A stretch of 64,000 nucleotides of DNA from assembly GCA_034401795.1 (NCBI GenBank), contig CM067369.1:140876496-140940495 (forward strand), in the 5' to 3' direction. Both the position numbers and the translations under genes were made by a program. Shown here piece after piece: positions 56,936 through 64,000 of the stretch. The stretch is from Chaetoderma sp. LZ-2023a (Eukaryota; Mollusca; Caudofoveata; Chaetodermatida; Chaetodermatidae). The notes under the pieces were generated by a model. It searched no databases and was not told where the DNA came from. It worked only from the letters and a program-made list of their open reading frames with translations. How positions within the stretch are numbered: position 1 is the stretch's first letter; the number at the start of each line of letters is the position of its first letter.

Positions 56936-57355
56936 AAGTATCTAACGTCATAATCAAGTATGTCACTAGATAACTGACATCAGAATCATGATGCCGTATT
57001 ATAACTCTGACATGAGCATCGAAAAGTCTGTCATGTGTACAGAATTGTATGTCTTTGATGGACGTACTATTTAATAAACATTTTGTGGAATATTTTGAAA
57101 CTAATTTGACTGGGAGTTGTTACCCCCATGCAAATTATTTTTAAAATATTCAGCAGCTTTCCTGTATAACTGTCTTGAAATTGGGATTCTGGTTATTTAT
57201 GGTTGAAAGTAGATAAATTGATTCCAACACGTACAAAGAAGGAAGATTTTAGTTTGAAATGGACGGGGCATAACTAGAAATGGGCGGGGCATAACTAGAA
57301 ATGGGCGGGGCATAACTAGAAATGGGCGGGGAATAGCTAGAAATGGATGCCTCCT
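56936..57355 (-). mobile_element. M1-family MITE, copy d, ending in a 21-bp minisatellite
   Basis: Continues directly from copy c in the same orientation. ATCTAACGTCATAATCAAG comes first, then ACTATTTAATAAACATT at about 57,067, a shortened hairpin at 57,087-57,157 (GGAATATTTTGAAAC...AAAATATTCAGCAGC), a TTGAAATTGGGATTC segment, and the GC-box region expanded into a minisatellite (57,256-57,345). It closes with GGATGCCTCC, a mutated terminal repeat. The left terminal repeat is missing or shared with copy c. Confidence 0.6.
57256..57345. repeat. 21-bp minisatellite, about 4.3 copies
   Basis: Units GAAATGGGCGGGGCATAAC plus TA start at 57,256, 57,277, 57,298 and 57,319, followed by a partial GAAATGG. 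The fourth unit has GGGGAATAGC. The unit is the reverse complement of the TAGCTATGCCCCGCCCATCTC segment found once in M1 copy a and about twice in copy b, so it looks like local amplification inside an M1 element. Confidence 0.85.
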
Positions 57356-57893
57356 TTAGTGTTTATTGACCAAGGACCCAAGCTCACCTTGAACCCCAAC
57401 CTCCCCACTCCCCCCAAAGGGGCCGGGAGGTCTCTGACCTAAAGCCCCCCCCCCCCCCCCCCCTTGGGTGCATCAGGTCATAAGACCGTACGCACCTCCC
57501 CCGACCCAACACCTACCCCATCCCTTACCCACCCCTGTTAGGTCCAGGTTAGGCCATCCCCATTACACACGCCCAAGCATGAGGAGAAAAAAAAAAAAAA
57601 GCCATGGAAAAGAACAGCAACATGAGACAAAATCGAGAGACAACGATCAACACACACACACACACACACACAGAGAGAGAGACACAAGCTAATGCACAAA
57701 CCGACGTCACAAGAATTCACAAGAATTCAACAGAAACCATAAAGGCCAGGCGTGAGTCTAGACCCTAGCATTGGGAACTAGCATATAAACGCCTCAAATA
57801 TTACAACACACACAGCTCACCTTGAAGTTTCATTCATATGTTATCTTACCCAGAACTCCCACGCTCCTGGATGTGTGCCTCGACTGGTTGAAT
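57356..57893. other. C-rich, low-complexity stretch; no gene
   Basis: Contains a 19-base C run at 57,445-57,463, a 14-base A run at 57,587-57,600 and a CA repeat at 57,651-57,672 continuing into GAGAGA to 57,682. GC content is visibly higher than around it up to about 57,560. A 74-codon open frame at 57,468-57,692 consists of these simple repeats and is not called. Confidence 0.6.
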
Positions 57894-58134
57894 TTAACCC
57901 TTTAACACTTATATCAGGCAAAAACTGCTTCTGCAGTGGTCTTCAGAAATGTTCATTTGCAGACCAAAAGTAGACTATTTTTAAAAGACTTACCACTGGA
58001 ATGACTGGCTCGATAACCGAGCAAGTCATTCCAGTGGTAAATTAGCAAAAATAGTCTCTTGGTCTGCAAATGGACATTTTCTATAAGAAAATTGAAATAT
58101 TCTTGAGTAAATTCGACGGTAATTAAAGGGTTAA
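57894..58134. mobile_element. TTAA-bounded palindromic MITE, family F2, copy c (best preserved)
   Basis: A 241-bp element whose ends are perfect 12-bp inverted repeats, TTAACCCTTTAA (57,894-57,905) and TTAAAGGGTTAA (58,123-58,134). Inside, CAGTGGTCTTCAGAAATG leads to CATTTGCAGACCAAAAG, CCACTGGAATGACTGGCTCG, the mirror image CAAGTCATTCCAGTGG, then GGTCTGCAAATGGACATTTT. The centre CTCGATAACCGAG is itself palindromic. TTAA plus CCCT ends are the form expected for a piggyBac-type footprint. No ORF. Confidence 0.82.
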
Positions 58135-59051
58135 TGAATTGTATGCTTTCGTATTTGAATCTCTTGTTTGATATTGTCATCTGGAATCTGTTTCTCAATT
58201 TAATTAATATTGCTGCGATATTCAGTCTTTATCCATTTCAGCAACGAATTCCTCATATCTCATTTTCCAAGGAAAACTGTTGAATACTTTCAAAATGATT
58301 TGACTGGAAGCCGTTGCTGGCTTAGGCATACTTTCCATGTGCATGTGTGTACTCGCTCGTGTATTATCATGCGTGTGTGCTAGTATGCGTTTCTTTTCTA
58401 TGTGGCCATGTACGTTTTGTGTTTCTCGCGTGATCAATGAATTTATAGATTGAAAACAATGACAGTATATTATCTAGTCTGGGATAGATGCCCAAAAAGA
58501 TGTGATTGATGTCATTTTGCAGGCACGTCCATTGCGCTAAAAAAAAAAAATATATCCAACATTGCTAGACTTTTTCCCAGACACATGCGCATGTGGAAAG
58601 GTTACATCAGTGACTAAGGTCATGCTAGATAACTCTTGTGAAACAACTGTTTGTCGTGCGATAATATTCACACAAGGAAAGCAGCAGACCGTACGTAGAC
58701 AGTCAAATTTATTTCAAATATTCAACAGCTTCTAGGCCCTCAGATTTCTGTGTTGAAAGGAGTAATGTGTCTATCAGCCGATAGTTGACTGTTTTAGACG
58801 TCGCAATGTACTAATGTCCGTCCCGTTAACTGTTGTGCATAATGTATTGTATATTCCTAGAAATTTTAAGATATCTATTTTACAAAAATATTTTGTATAT
58901 TTGTATTATTATTTTCATTTTCAAATACATGTAGATATTAAATATTTATTACAGATCTAATTTATATACTTAAACAAATATTTGTGATGTAATCATTTAT
59001 CCTATCGTAGGTCTTATAAGCCTCTATCATCTGGCTTGTGAAGATGAGAAT
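58135..59051. other. AT-rich stretch with an interrupted M1 hairpin
   Basis: No gene seen. A left M1 hairpin arm (CTGTTGAATACTTTCAAAATG) lies at about 58,277-58,325 and ends in CCGTTGCTGGC. The matching right arm (GTCAAATTTATTTCAAATA, then TTCAACAGCT) lies at about 58,702-58,732. About 370 bp of TG-rich, otherwise unfamiliar DNA separates them. 58,740-59,051 is AT-rich with nothing recognisable. Confidence 0.5.
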
Positions 59052-59332
59052 GGAGGATTCCAGTTTCTCAGTCAATCATATGATGTCATAATCAACTATG
59101 TGCTGTGTAGGATGATCTCATAATCAATTACATCATGAATGACGTAGCTAAGTCAGTCGCAAATGCTTTATTGATGATGGAGTAAGTGTTGTTGGACGAA
59201 TTGTTTGTCTTTACTATTTAATAAACATGCTGTTGAATATTTTGAAACTAATTTGAGTGGGCACTGTTCCTCCCAACACGGGTGAAGTGTAGGTGGAGCG
59301 TAGATAAAGATAGCTTAGATTCAATGTCAAAC
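59052..59332 (-). mobile_element. M1-family MITE, copy e, truncated
   Basis: Starts GGAGGATTCCAG at 59,052 and follows copy c through GATGTCATAATCAAC, ATGAATGACGTAGCTAAG and CTTTACTATTTAATAAACATGC. The left hairpin arm TGTTGAATATTTTGAAAC is at 59,231. The right arm is missing: after GGGCACTGTTCC the sequence jumps to CCCAACACGGGTGAAG and GTGGAGCG, and a degenerate end TTAGATTCAA is near 59,325. Confidence 0.68.
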
Positions 59333-59369
59333 ACAAACAAGAACGTCAATCAGAGATTGCTAAACTAAA

Positions 59370-59600
59370 TTATACCCCCCCCATTTCCGCCAAGCACAAC
59401 CTCCCACCCAAGATTGGTCACAGTGACCTTGATGGCCGACTTCAAAATTGATAGGGTTCTTCGGATCACCAAGGACAAGATTGGTAACGGTCCCTTCAAT
59501 AGAACTTTAGTTATCATTCAGAAATGAAACCTGAACGGACAGACGGACAAAGCAAACTCTATATACCCACAATATATTTATATGGAGGGCATAATTACAG
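59370..59600. repeat. Dispersed repeat of the CCTTGA...GGACAGACGGAC...GGGCATAATTA type
   Basis: Contains TTATACCCCCCCCATT, GTCACAGTGACCTTGATGG, TGAACGGACAGACGGACAAA and GGAGGGCATAATTA in that order. This succession resembles a dispersed repeat frequent in molluscan and other marine-invertebrate genomes; that identification is from memory of its style, not a search. TTATACCCCCC at one side and GGAGGGCATAA at the other may be imperfect terminal inverted repeats. Confidence 0.4.
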
Positions 59601-59654
59601 GTTGGACCCATAGACATTTTCTAGAGTAGTGAAACCAATAGGTGGATGTTACTA

Positions 59655-60125
59655 GAGGGGTCCATTTCTCGCTATTCCCCGCCCAGTCCTACCTAAGCTC
59701 CGCTCACCTTGTATACATGTGTGTTTAACCTTTTAATGGTTAAGCCAGCCAAAACTGGCCTCTGCAGTGGTCTTAAGGAATGTCCATTGTAGGCCAGAAA
59801 TTTTTTTTGAAAATTAACCACTGGAATGACTGGCTCGATAACCGATCCAGTCATTCCAGTGGTAAATACTCTTCAATAAGCAAATATTATGACTCTGAAT
59901 TACCAATTTCAAGGAAATACAAGAAAGCTGCTGAATATTTTGAAACTAATTTGACAGTCAAATGTCTCAAAATAATAAACAAAATGTTTATTAAATTGGA
60001 CCTCCAATAAAGACATACAATCCGACGTCATAATCAATTACATCACTGGTAAGCCGACATCGCAATCAAAATATGTAATGAATGACATAACTCAGTTTGT
60101 CATGAAGCTTGAATAGTCCATCAGT
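59655..60125 (+). mobile_element. M1-family MITE, copy f, with F2 inserted
   Basis: Begins GAGGGGTCCATTTCTCGC with TATTCCCCGCCCAG, equivalent to the left end of other copies. It is interrupted from 59,725 by an F2 element, then resumes with CAATTTCAAGGAAATAC, a short hairpin at 59,926-59,977 (CTGAATATTTTGAAAC/CTCAAAATAATA), TTTATTAAATTGG, CAATAAAGACATACAATC and CGACGTCATAATCAATTAC. The right end is not defined. The nesting implies F2 moved after this M1 copy arrived. Confidence 0.6.
59725..59868. mobile_element. TTAA-type palindromic MITE, family F2, copy d, truncated
   Basis: Starts TTAACCTTTTAATGGTTAAG at 59,725, continues GCAGTGGTCTTAAGGAATG, TGTAGGCCAGAAA and CCACTGGAATGACTGGCTCG, passes the palindrome centre (CGATAACCG) and fades after CCAGTGGTAAATA near 59,868. 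The distal arm and right TTAA are missing. Confidence 0.65.
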
Positions 60126-60136
60126 TGTATGAATTG

Positions 60137-60240
60137 AGCCAGGCATTCCAGTGGTAAAAAAATAGTCTTTTCTTGGCCTGGAAATGGACATTCCTCAATA
60201 CCAGAGGCTGGTTTTAGCCGGCTTGACCATTAAAGGGTCA
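60137..60240. mobile_element. F2 half-element, copy e
   Basis: Only one arm is present: GGCATTCCAGTGGTAAAAA, TAGTCTTTTCTTGGCC, AAATGGACATTCCTCAATACC, then GGCTTGACCATTAAAGGG up to TCAA at 60,240 (a mutated TTAA). It ends with the same TTTAATGG(T/C)(C/T)AAGCC end found in copies b and d. Confidence 0.6.
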
Positions 60241-61080
60241 ACAAATATTCTGTTGAATATTTTGAAACTAATTTGATTGGTTGCTGTTTCTACTTCGAAT
60301 AATACTTACCAGATGTACTATTATGATAATGTCTATTATCTAGTCTAGCTCAAAATAAACAATTAAAACTCCGCACTCTCCTGGTCCTGCCCATACTGTG
60401 TCCGGGAATACCATAGCCCCAGGTACCGAGTCAATTCCCAATCACAGTCAGATTCGTCTATTTTGCGCTCTTGAAAAGTCGCATGTTTTATTAGCTCAAA
60501 ACTTTGCAATTTTAAGCAGATTTAAGCGTGTTATTCGTGAATCATCGTTGGCTTCGTGGAGGAAAAAGGAAAATCATCACAGGGGCGGGTTGTATCAATC
60601 TAAAATTTATACATTCGTGCCATAATGACTGTTTGAAATTTTCTTAAATTGGCACATTATTCTAAAATGGTAGCCATTGTTGGAGTCGCTCTGTACCCGT
60701 TAACTCTTTAGTTTTAATCCGGTACTCGGTTAATTTCTCTTGCGACTCGGTTCCTTCTAAGATGGATGCGCCCGTAGCCAAGATGGGGGTGCCCATGATT
60801 AATGTTTCGCTTTGGCTTGGCGTGTCTATGCACTCTGTTTTACGCCGATTTTTAGCTCTCGCTTCATTGTCGAGGGTGTTTGTAGCGATCAGCGTTTATT
60901 TCTTGGCTGTATTAACGTTAGTTAACTTCCAAGTTGCGTTTATTAATTTTCACTCAAAAAAGTTTCAAATTTTTCCTGCCTAAAGGCTTGATTATCATTA
61001 ATTTAAGAGAAAGTTAATGTTTCTAAGTAATTCTACTTTACAATCAATTCAATTGTGCGTATTGCTCGTCGTCGTTTGTC
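60241..61080. other. AT-rich stretch upstream of the retroelement; no gene called
   Basis: An M1 hairpin arm (CTGTTGAATATTTTGAAAC) is at 60,250, without its partner. From about 60,360 the composition becomes more balanced. Related short motifs GGTACCGAGTCAATT (about 60,422) and GGTACTCGGTTAATT (about 60,721) may belong to the retroelement's left terminal region, but I cannot define a terminal repeat. A 73-codon open frame at 60,762-60,983 has no recognisable domain and is not supported as a gene. Confidence 0.4.
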
Positions 61081-61785
61081 ATGTGCAGTGTTTTAATTCT
61101 TCTCTATTCGCAGAAAGCCAAGAACCAGGACACATGCCAGAAATGCAACAGGTTCATGAAGCAGAAGTATTCAGGCCATCATTGTGTGACTTGCGCTACG
61201 TGCAAGGTGGGAAGTCCCTGTGATGTGTGCGCCAAGTGGTCGTCGGAAATGGTGGCGGAATTCGATCGAGATCGTCGTACGCATTTGGAGAGGATCGCGA
61301 GGGACAAGGCGGCCAAGCTGGATCAGGCGTCGATGAGAGGACTGGAAGGTCATCTGAATGAACGTATGGATTCAGTACTGGGCATATGGGCGGCCCAGTT
61401 CAAGGCAATGTTTGAGTCATTGCAGTCCACGATCCCGACGATGCAGGCTGGTGTAGGGCAACCTTTAGGTGGTCCGGCTAGCTCTGCGGAGGAACGAGCA
61501 CCTGTCCCTTCTCTGACCTTGGCTCAAGAGCCGACGATGGAGGAGGAAGATCTTCTAATGGAAGATTCCGGCATGCCGGATATCTCGATGACGGCTATGC
61601 TTAGTACATCCCAGGGATCTCCCTCGGGATTTGTACGGGTTTGCCAAGCGGGTGGTGATGTCGACGTTCCGTCGGGCATTTTCCACCCGGATTTCGTGCA
61701 ACCCGTGTTGTCGGTGGAACCGTGTTTTAAGGTTCCTAGCGGCATTCCAGTGGCGTTAGGTATGGCTCCTCTCGGAATGCCGAAT
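61081..61785 (+). pseudogene. DIRS-like retrotransposon, gag-like ORF, N-terminal part
   Basis: An open frame of about 235 codons before it runs into foreign inverted sequence. Near the N-terminus it has a compact Cys/His cluster: C19-x2-C22, H33-H34-C35-x2-C38-x2-C41-x5-C47-x2-C50, the first Cys at 61,135. This is followed by a charged helix-like stretch (EFDRDRRTHLERIARDKAAK) and an acidic, Pro/Ser-rich middle (EEEDLLMEDSG). That layout is what I would expect of gag-like ORF1 products of DIRS/PAT elements, where the protein would package or bind element RNA; this role is inferred from family. A pyrimidine tract and CAG ending at 61,113 sit just upstream of the conserved part, so the true start is uncertain. 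The frame continues to 61,866, but the last roughly 25 codons are antisense to a recombinase fragment. Elements of this type end gag in an RGG-rich tail, found displaced at 62,104-62,605. Confidence 0.7.
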
Positions 61786-61786
61786 C

Positions 61787-62101
61787 CTACCGTAGTACAA
61801 GCGGCTGTGATGATGCAGAAAAGGGATCGATATCTCTTCCCTTACACCACTCTGCAAATTTGTTGATTCTATAATTATATGTTTTAGTGGTTGAACCTCT
61901 TCTGGCTGAAGTGACAAACTTCGCTGCTTGCTCAGAAAAGCCACCCTTAATTGCACGCTGCTTGATAACATCCATGCAGTCAATTTGAACATTTCTGGTC
62001 TGTCGTGGAAGTACAGACCCCTGTTCTGAGAGATTAGATCTCTTCTGTCTGGAAGAGGGATTAGATTGCAGACCAGAAGGTCCAGCAGATCCATAAACCA
62101 T
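61787..62101 (-). pseudogene. Tyrosine recombinase (DIRS-type) N-terminal fragment, inverted
   Basis: On the minus strand, 104 codons without a stop. They include LPRQTRNVQIDCMDVI, IKGGFSEQAAKFVTSARR and TYNYRINKFAEWCKGRDIDP. This pattern (GFSxxAAxxVxxARRxST, then Y-x-x-R-I-x-x-F-x-x-W-C and D-P-x-S-A-S) is the core-binding, SAM-like N-terminal domain of the tyrosine recombinases of DIRS and related retrotransposons, which would insert the circular DNA form. The catalytic domain (R...HxxR...Y) is absent: the frame becomes antisense gag just after the DPFSASS stretch at about 61,815. In an intact DIRS element the recombinase lies on the same strand as gag, downstream of or overlapping the RT ORF. 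Here it is inverted inside gag, so it is a rearranged remnant or an assembly misjoin. A second open minus-strand frame over the same bases is a shadow. Confidence 0.72.
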
Positions 62102-62103
62102 GA

Positions 62104-62605
62104 TCGGCGATCAGTAGTACTTGGCACATAACTTCACAAGATTGCCTGGCCAGGGTGATCACCAGTTCGTTGGCAGAGCGATGGAGAATGGTTCTCGATT
62201 GTGTAGAACCAGGACCTGAGATGAGGGCTGCGTTGTCTTCTGCGCTTTTCATTGGTCAAGGCGTGTTCGGCGGCTCGGCACTACAAGCCTTATCCAAGGT
62301 CGCGTCAATGGTTGCAGAACAAGAAGTAGTCGGCAAGTCGTGGAAGTCGACGAAAAGGACTCAGCCGCAACAGTCCTACAAGCAGCATCGGCAAGAGTAG
62401 CAGAGGCAGTGCCAGAGATCGGGCATCCAGATCTCAGGGACCTGGCCGTTCGTCCTCATACAAGTCCTCTAATAAGAGGCTGTATGAGGATGACAGGAAG
62501 GGTGGCGGGTCGGGCCGTGGCGGTTACCGTAAGGATAGCTGTGGTGGCGGTTCCGGACCATCATATTCCAAGAAGCCGCGGGGCGGCCGTGGAGGCTGGT
62601 TCTGA
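62104..62605 (+). pseudogene. DIRS-like gag, C-terminal part (frameshifted)
   Basis: Coding resumes on the plus strand after the inverted fragment. From about 62,104 one frame reads SQDCLARVITSSLAERW, then LDCVEPGPEMRAALSSALF and ALQALSKVASMVAEQE, and stops at 62,400. The protein then continues convincingly in the next frame, up to a TGA at 62,603-62,605. That stretch is Arg/Ser-rich (SSRGSARDRASRSQGPG, SSYKSSNKR) and ends in Gly/Arg repeats (KPRGGRGGWF), a likely RNA-binding RGG tail. The change of frame lies somewhere in about 62,320-62,395; its exact place is not determinable by eye. This is the same gag as at 61,081-61,785, split by the recombinase fragment. The next ORF (RT) overlaps its 3' end in a third frame, as is usual in DIRS elements. 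Confidence 0.65.
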
Positions 62606-63580
62606 CGGATTTCCGGCGGAATCAGTTCCGGTGACGTCAGGAACGAAGGGAGTCGAGAATCTTCACCCAAGCGATTTAGCGTCTTATCGTGCAAACTTGA
62701 CCACCAGCTGTGTGCAGATTCCTACAGTCGGAGGCAGACTTCAACTATTCTCAAGCCAATGGGAACAGGTCATGCGAGATTGTTTAGTCTGTCAGTGGTT
62801 AAGAAATGGCTACGAACCGGACTGGCTCATCCATCAATCGTTAGTTCCGTTAACATCGACTCGTGTGGACTAGATGCCATTTGCTCGGAAATATAATCTC
62901 TTCAGCAGAGGAACGCGATTCATCTAGTCCGCATCAGTCATCCCTAGGCTTCTATTCGATGATGTTCCTCGTTCCGAAACGTACCGGAGGATGGAGACCA
63001 ATTCTCAATCTCAAACCGTTGAACAAGTTTATTCTTTCTCCCAAATTTCAGATGGAGACTGTAGCAGCGGTGATGACGCGGCTGAGAAAAGGCATGTGGG
63101 CAGTGTCGATAGATCTGAAGGATGCTTATTTTCATATTCCAATGTCAATTCCTTTTCAGAAATACCTTTGCATTGCATTCCAAGACAATGTTTGGGAATT
63201 CAATGCGCTTCCATTCGGCCTGACCACAGCACCAAGGGTCTTCACCAATGGTTCCCGCCATGACTTCTTATCTTTGCAGGAGAAACATAGCTGTTCATAC
63301 TTACATAGACGACTGGCTGCTGAAGGTGGGGCATCCAGCCACTCTGCGCAACAATTTACAGGTAGTCCTAGCCTTACTAAAGGATCTAGGATGGATTGTG
63401 AATCTAGAGAAATCAGAATTGACTCCATCCCAGGAGTTTGTTTACCTGGGAATATTTTTCAATCTCAGGGACGGCGTAGCTTTTCCGGCGGAGAGCAGAG
63501 TCAAGAGCCTGATTGCAGTTCTTGAGTCAGTTTCTCTAGGAGCCTATCTGATGGCGTGCCAATTTCTCAGAATACTGTAG
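62606..63580 (+). pseudogene. DIRS-like reverse transcriptase, frameshifted and truncated
   Basis: RT of a DIRS-type element, in at least three frame pieces. Piece 1 (frame stopping at 62,873) has PTVGGRLQLFSSQWEQV at about 62,724 and a WLRNGYEPDW segment, typical of the region before the fingers. Piece 2 (62,884-63,246) carries SLGFYSMMFLVPKRTGGWRP (62,941 on), NLKPLNKF, motif A SIDLKDAYFHIPM (catalytic Asp codon near 63,112) and motif B ALPFGLTTAPRVF (63,205 on). A one-base phase change at about 63,247 leads into piece 3, with motif C YIDD at 63,302-63,313 and the primer-grip-like LGWIVNLEKSEL...FVYLGI segment. The region between pieces 1 and 2 (62,840-62,940) is garbled. Similarity ends at FLRIL followed by TAG at 63,578, where an intact protein would continue into the connection, RNase H and methyltransferase-like domains. 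The catalytic motifs are retained, but the gene cannot be translated as one protein. Confidence 0.85.
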
Positions 63581-64000
63581 TCCAGTAAAACTACAAATTA
63601 ACCTAGAACAAATTGCAACATAATTTATTTCTTTTCTGCGGCATTCGTGGGACTGCCAGGTGTCACATATCAAAAGTCCTCCAAAATCCCTCGATGGGAA
63701 AGTGGGTAAATTCGCATATTTAGCTACCGCCATTATCCGAATAATGAATTTTCCCTTACCTGCTTCATTCCGCAAATAAACGAAGTAGAAATGTTGTCTA
63801 AGCTCTGAATTTCATGGTCACGGAAGACAGTAAGCAATTGGCAATATTGCCGTGAACCACTTGTACAAATTCTCCAAACCACAGATTAAATATGGTTGTA
63901 TGCACAGGGCCGGGGTAATTAAAAAAAATTATATTTAAAGTAAGTTTAATTTTGTTTTTCGCTTTTAAAATTTTATCTAAAATAAATTGCATTTTAATTT
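63581..64000. other. AT-rich terminal stretch; nothing recognised
   Basis: About 420 bp after the abrupt end of RT similarity. AT-rich, especially after 63,900, with no element ends, hairpins or credible ORF. No RNase H, methyltransferase or recombinase similarity is visible, so the retroelement does not continue here. Confidence 0.6.

Noticed and set aside
57468-57720. His/Thr-rich and Cys/Val-rich short ORFs
   Set aside because: They translate the CA/GA microsatellite and the A run.
60762-60983. 73-codon hydrophobic ORF upstream of gag
   Set aside because: No signature of a retroelement or host protein; could be leader sequence, but unsupported.
61756-62127. Second minus-strand ORF of 123 codons over the recombinase fragment
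   Set aside because: Same strand but a shifted frame; only the 61,787-62,101 frame shows the conserved recombinase pattern.
62340-62605. First 88 codons of the frame that ends at 62,873, as an independent protein
   Set aside because: This part is an out-of-frame reading of the gag RGG tail; real RT-type sequence starts only after about 62,610.
63798-63992. Short minus-strand ORF near the window end
   Set aside because: Very AT-rich, no motif, consistent with chance.
52357-64000. tRNA, 5S rRNA or snRNA genes in the flank
   Set aside because: No cloverleaf boxes or conserved snRNA motifs were seen on either strand by eye; a tRNAscan/Rfam run would settle it.

Overview
This is a eukaryotic, almost certainly metazoan, window made almost entirely of repetitive DNA. 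No intact host protein gene, tRNA or rRNA could be supported. The organism is probably a marine invertebrate. I infer this from a decayed DIRS-type (tyrosine-recombinase) retrotransposon, dense TTAA-flanked palindromic MITEs, and a dispersed repeat of a style common in molluscs, amphioxus and echinoderms. The species cannot be named from the sequence.

Positions 1 to about 52,356 (82% of the window) are one giant satellite array. Its monomer is 20 bp, consensus GGAAGGCCGGAGGGAAAGAT on the purine-rich strand. Blocks of monomers alternate between purine-rich (R) and pyrimidine-rich (Y) orientation about every 0.2-1 kb. The switches use constant junction sequences: GGAAGGAAGGCATC at R-to-Y and CTTTCCAGCCGGAGGG at Y-to-R. 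Left of the gap at 8,686 every junction appears as its reverse complement, so the compound array as a whole is inverted there. The two arms carry different monomer subfamilies (AAAGAT-type and GAGAGAC-type). Kilobase-scale tandem duplications (periods about 1.2, 1.65, 2.15, 2.5, 2.8, 3.75 and 6.0 kb) are superimposed. Three runs of exactly 500 N (8,686, 32,186, 50,686) are scaffold gaps of unknown true size. The very long open frames on both strands follow from a stop-poor 20-bp repeat (three monomers = 60 bp = 20 codons) and are not genes.

Positions 52,357 to about 60,400 are AT-rich, unique-looking DNA packed with small non-autonomous elements. One family (here M1, about 360-430 bp, GGAGGAATCCA ends) has a central roughly 90-bp hairpin. 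Three TTAA-bounded palindromic MITE types (here F2, F3, F4; about 205-240 bp, TTAACCCTT ends, piggyBac-like in form) are interspersed or nested with it. A 21-bp minisatellite, a C19 run, a CA repeat and a mollusc-style dispersed repeat are also present.

Positions 61,081 to 63,580 hold a broken DIRS-like retrotransposon: a gag-like zinc-knuckle ORF, an inverted fragment of the tyrosine recombinase lodged inside gag, the RGG-rich gag C-terminus, and a frameshifted reverse transcriptase truncated at 63,577. The remaining sequence to 64,000 is AT-rich with no recognisable feature.
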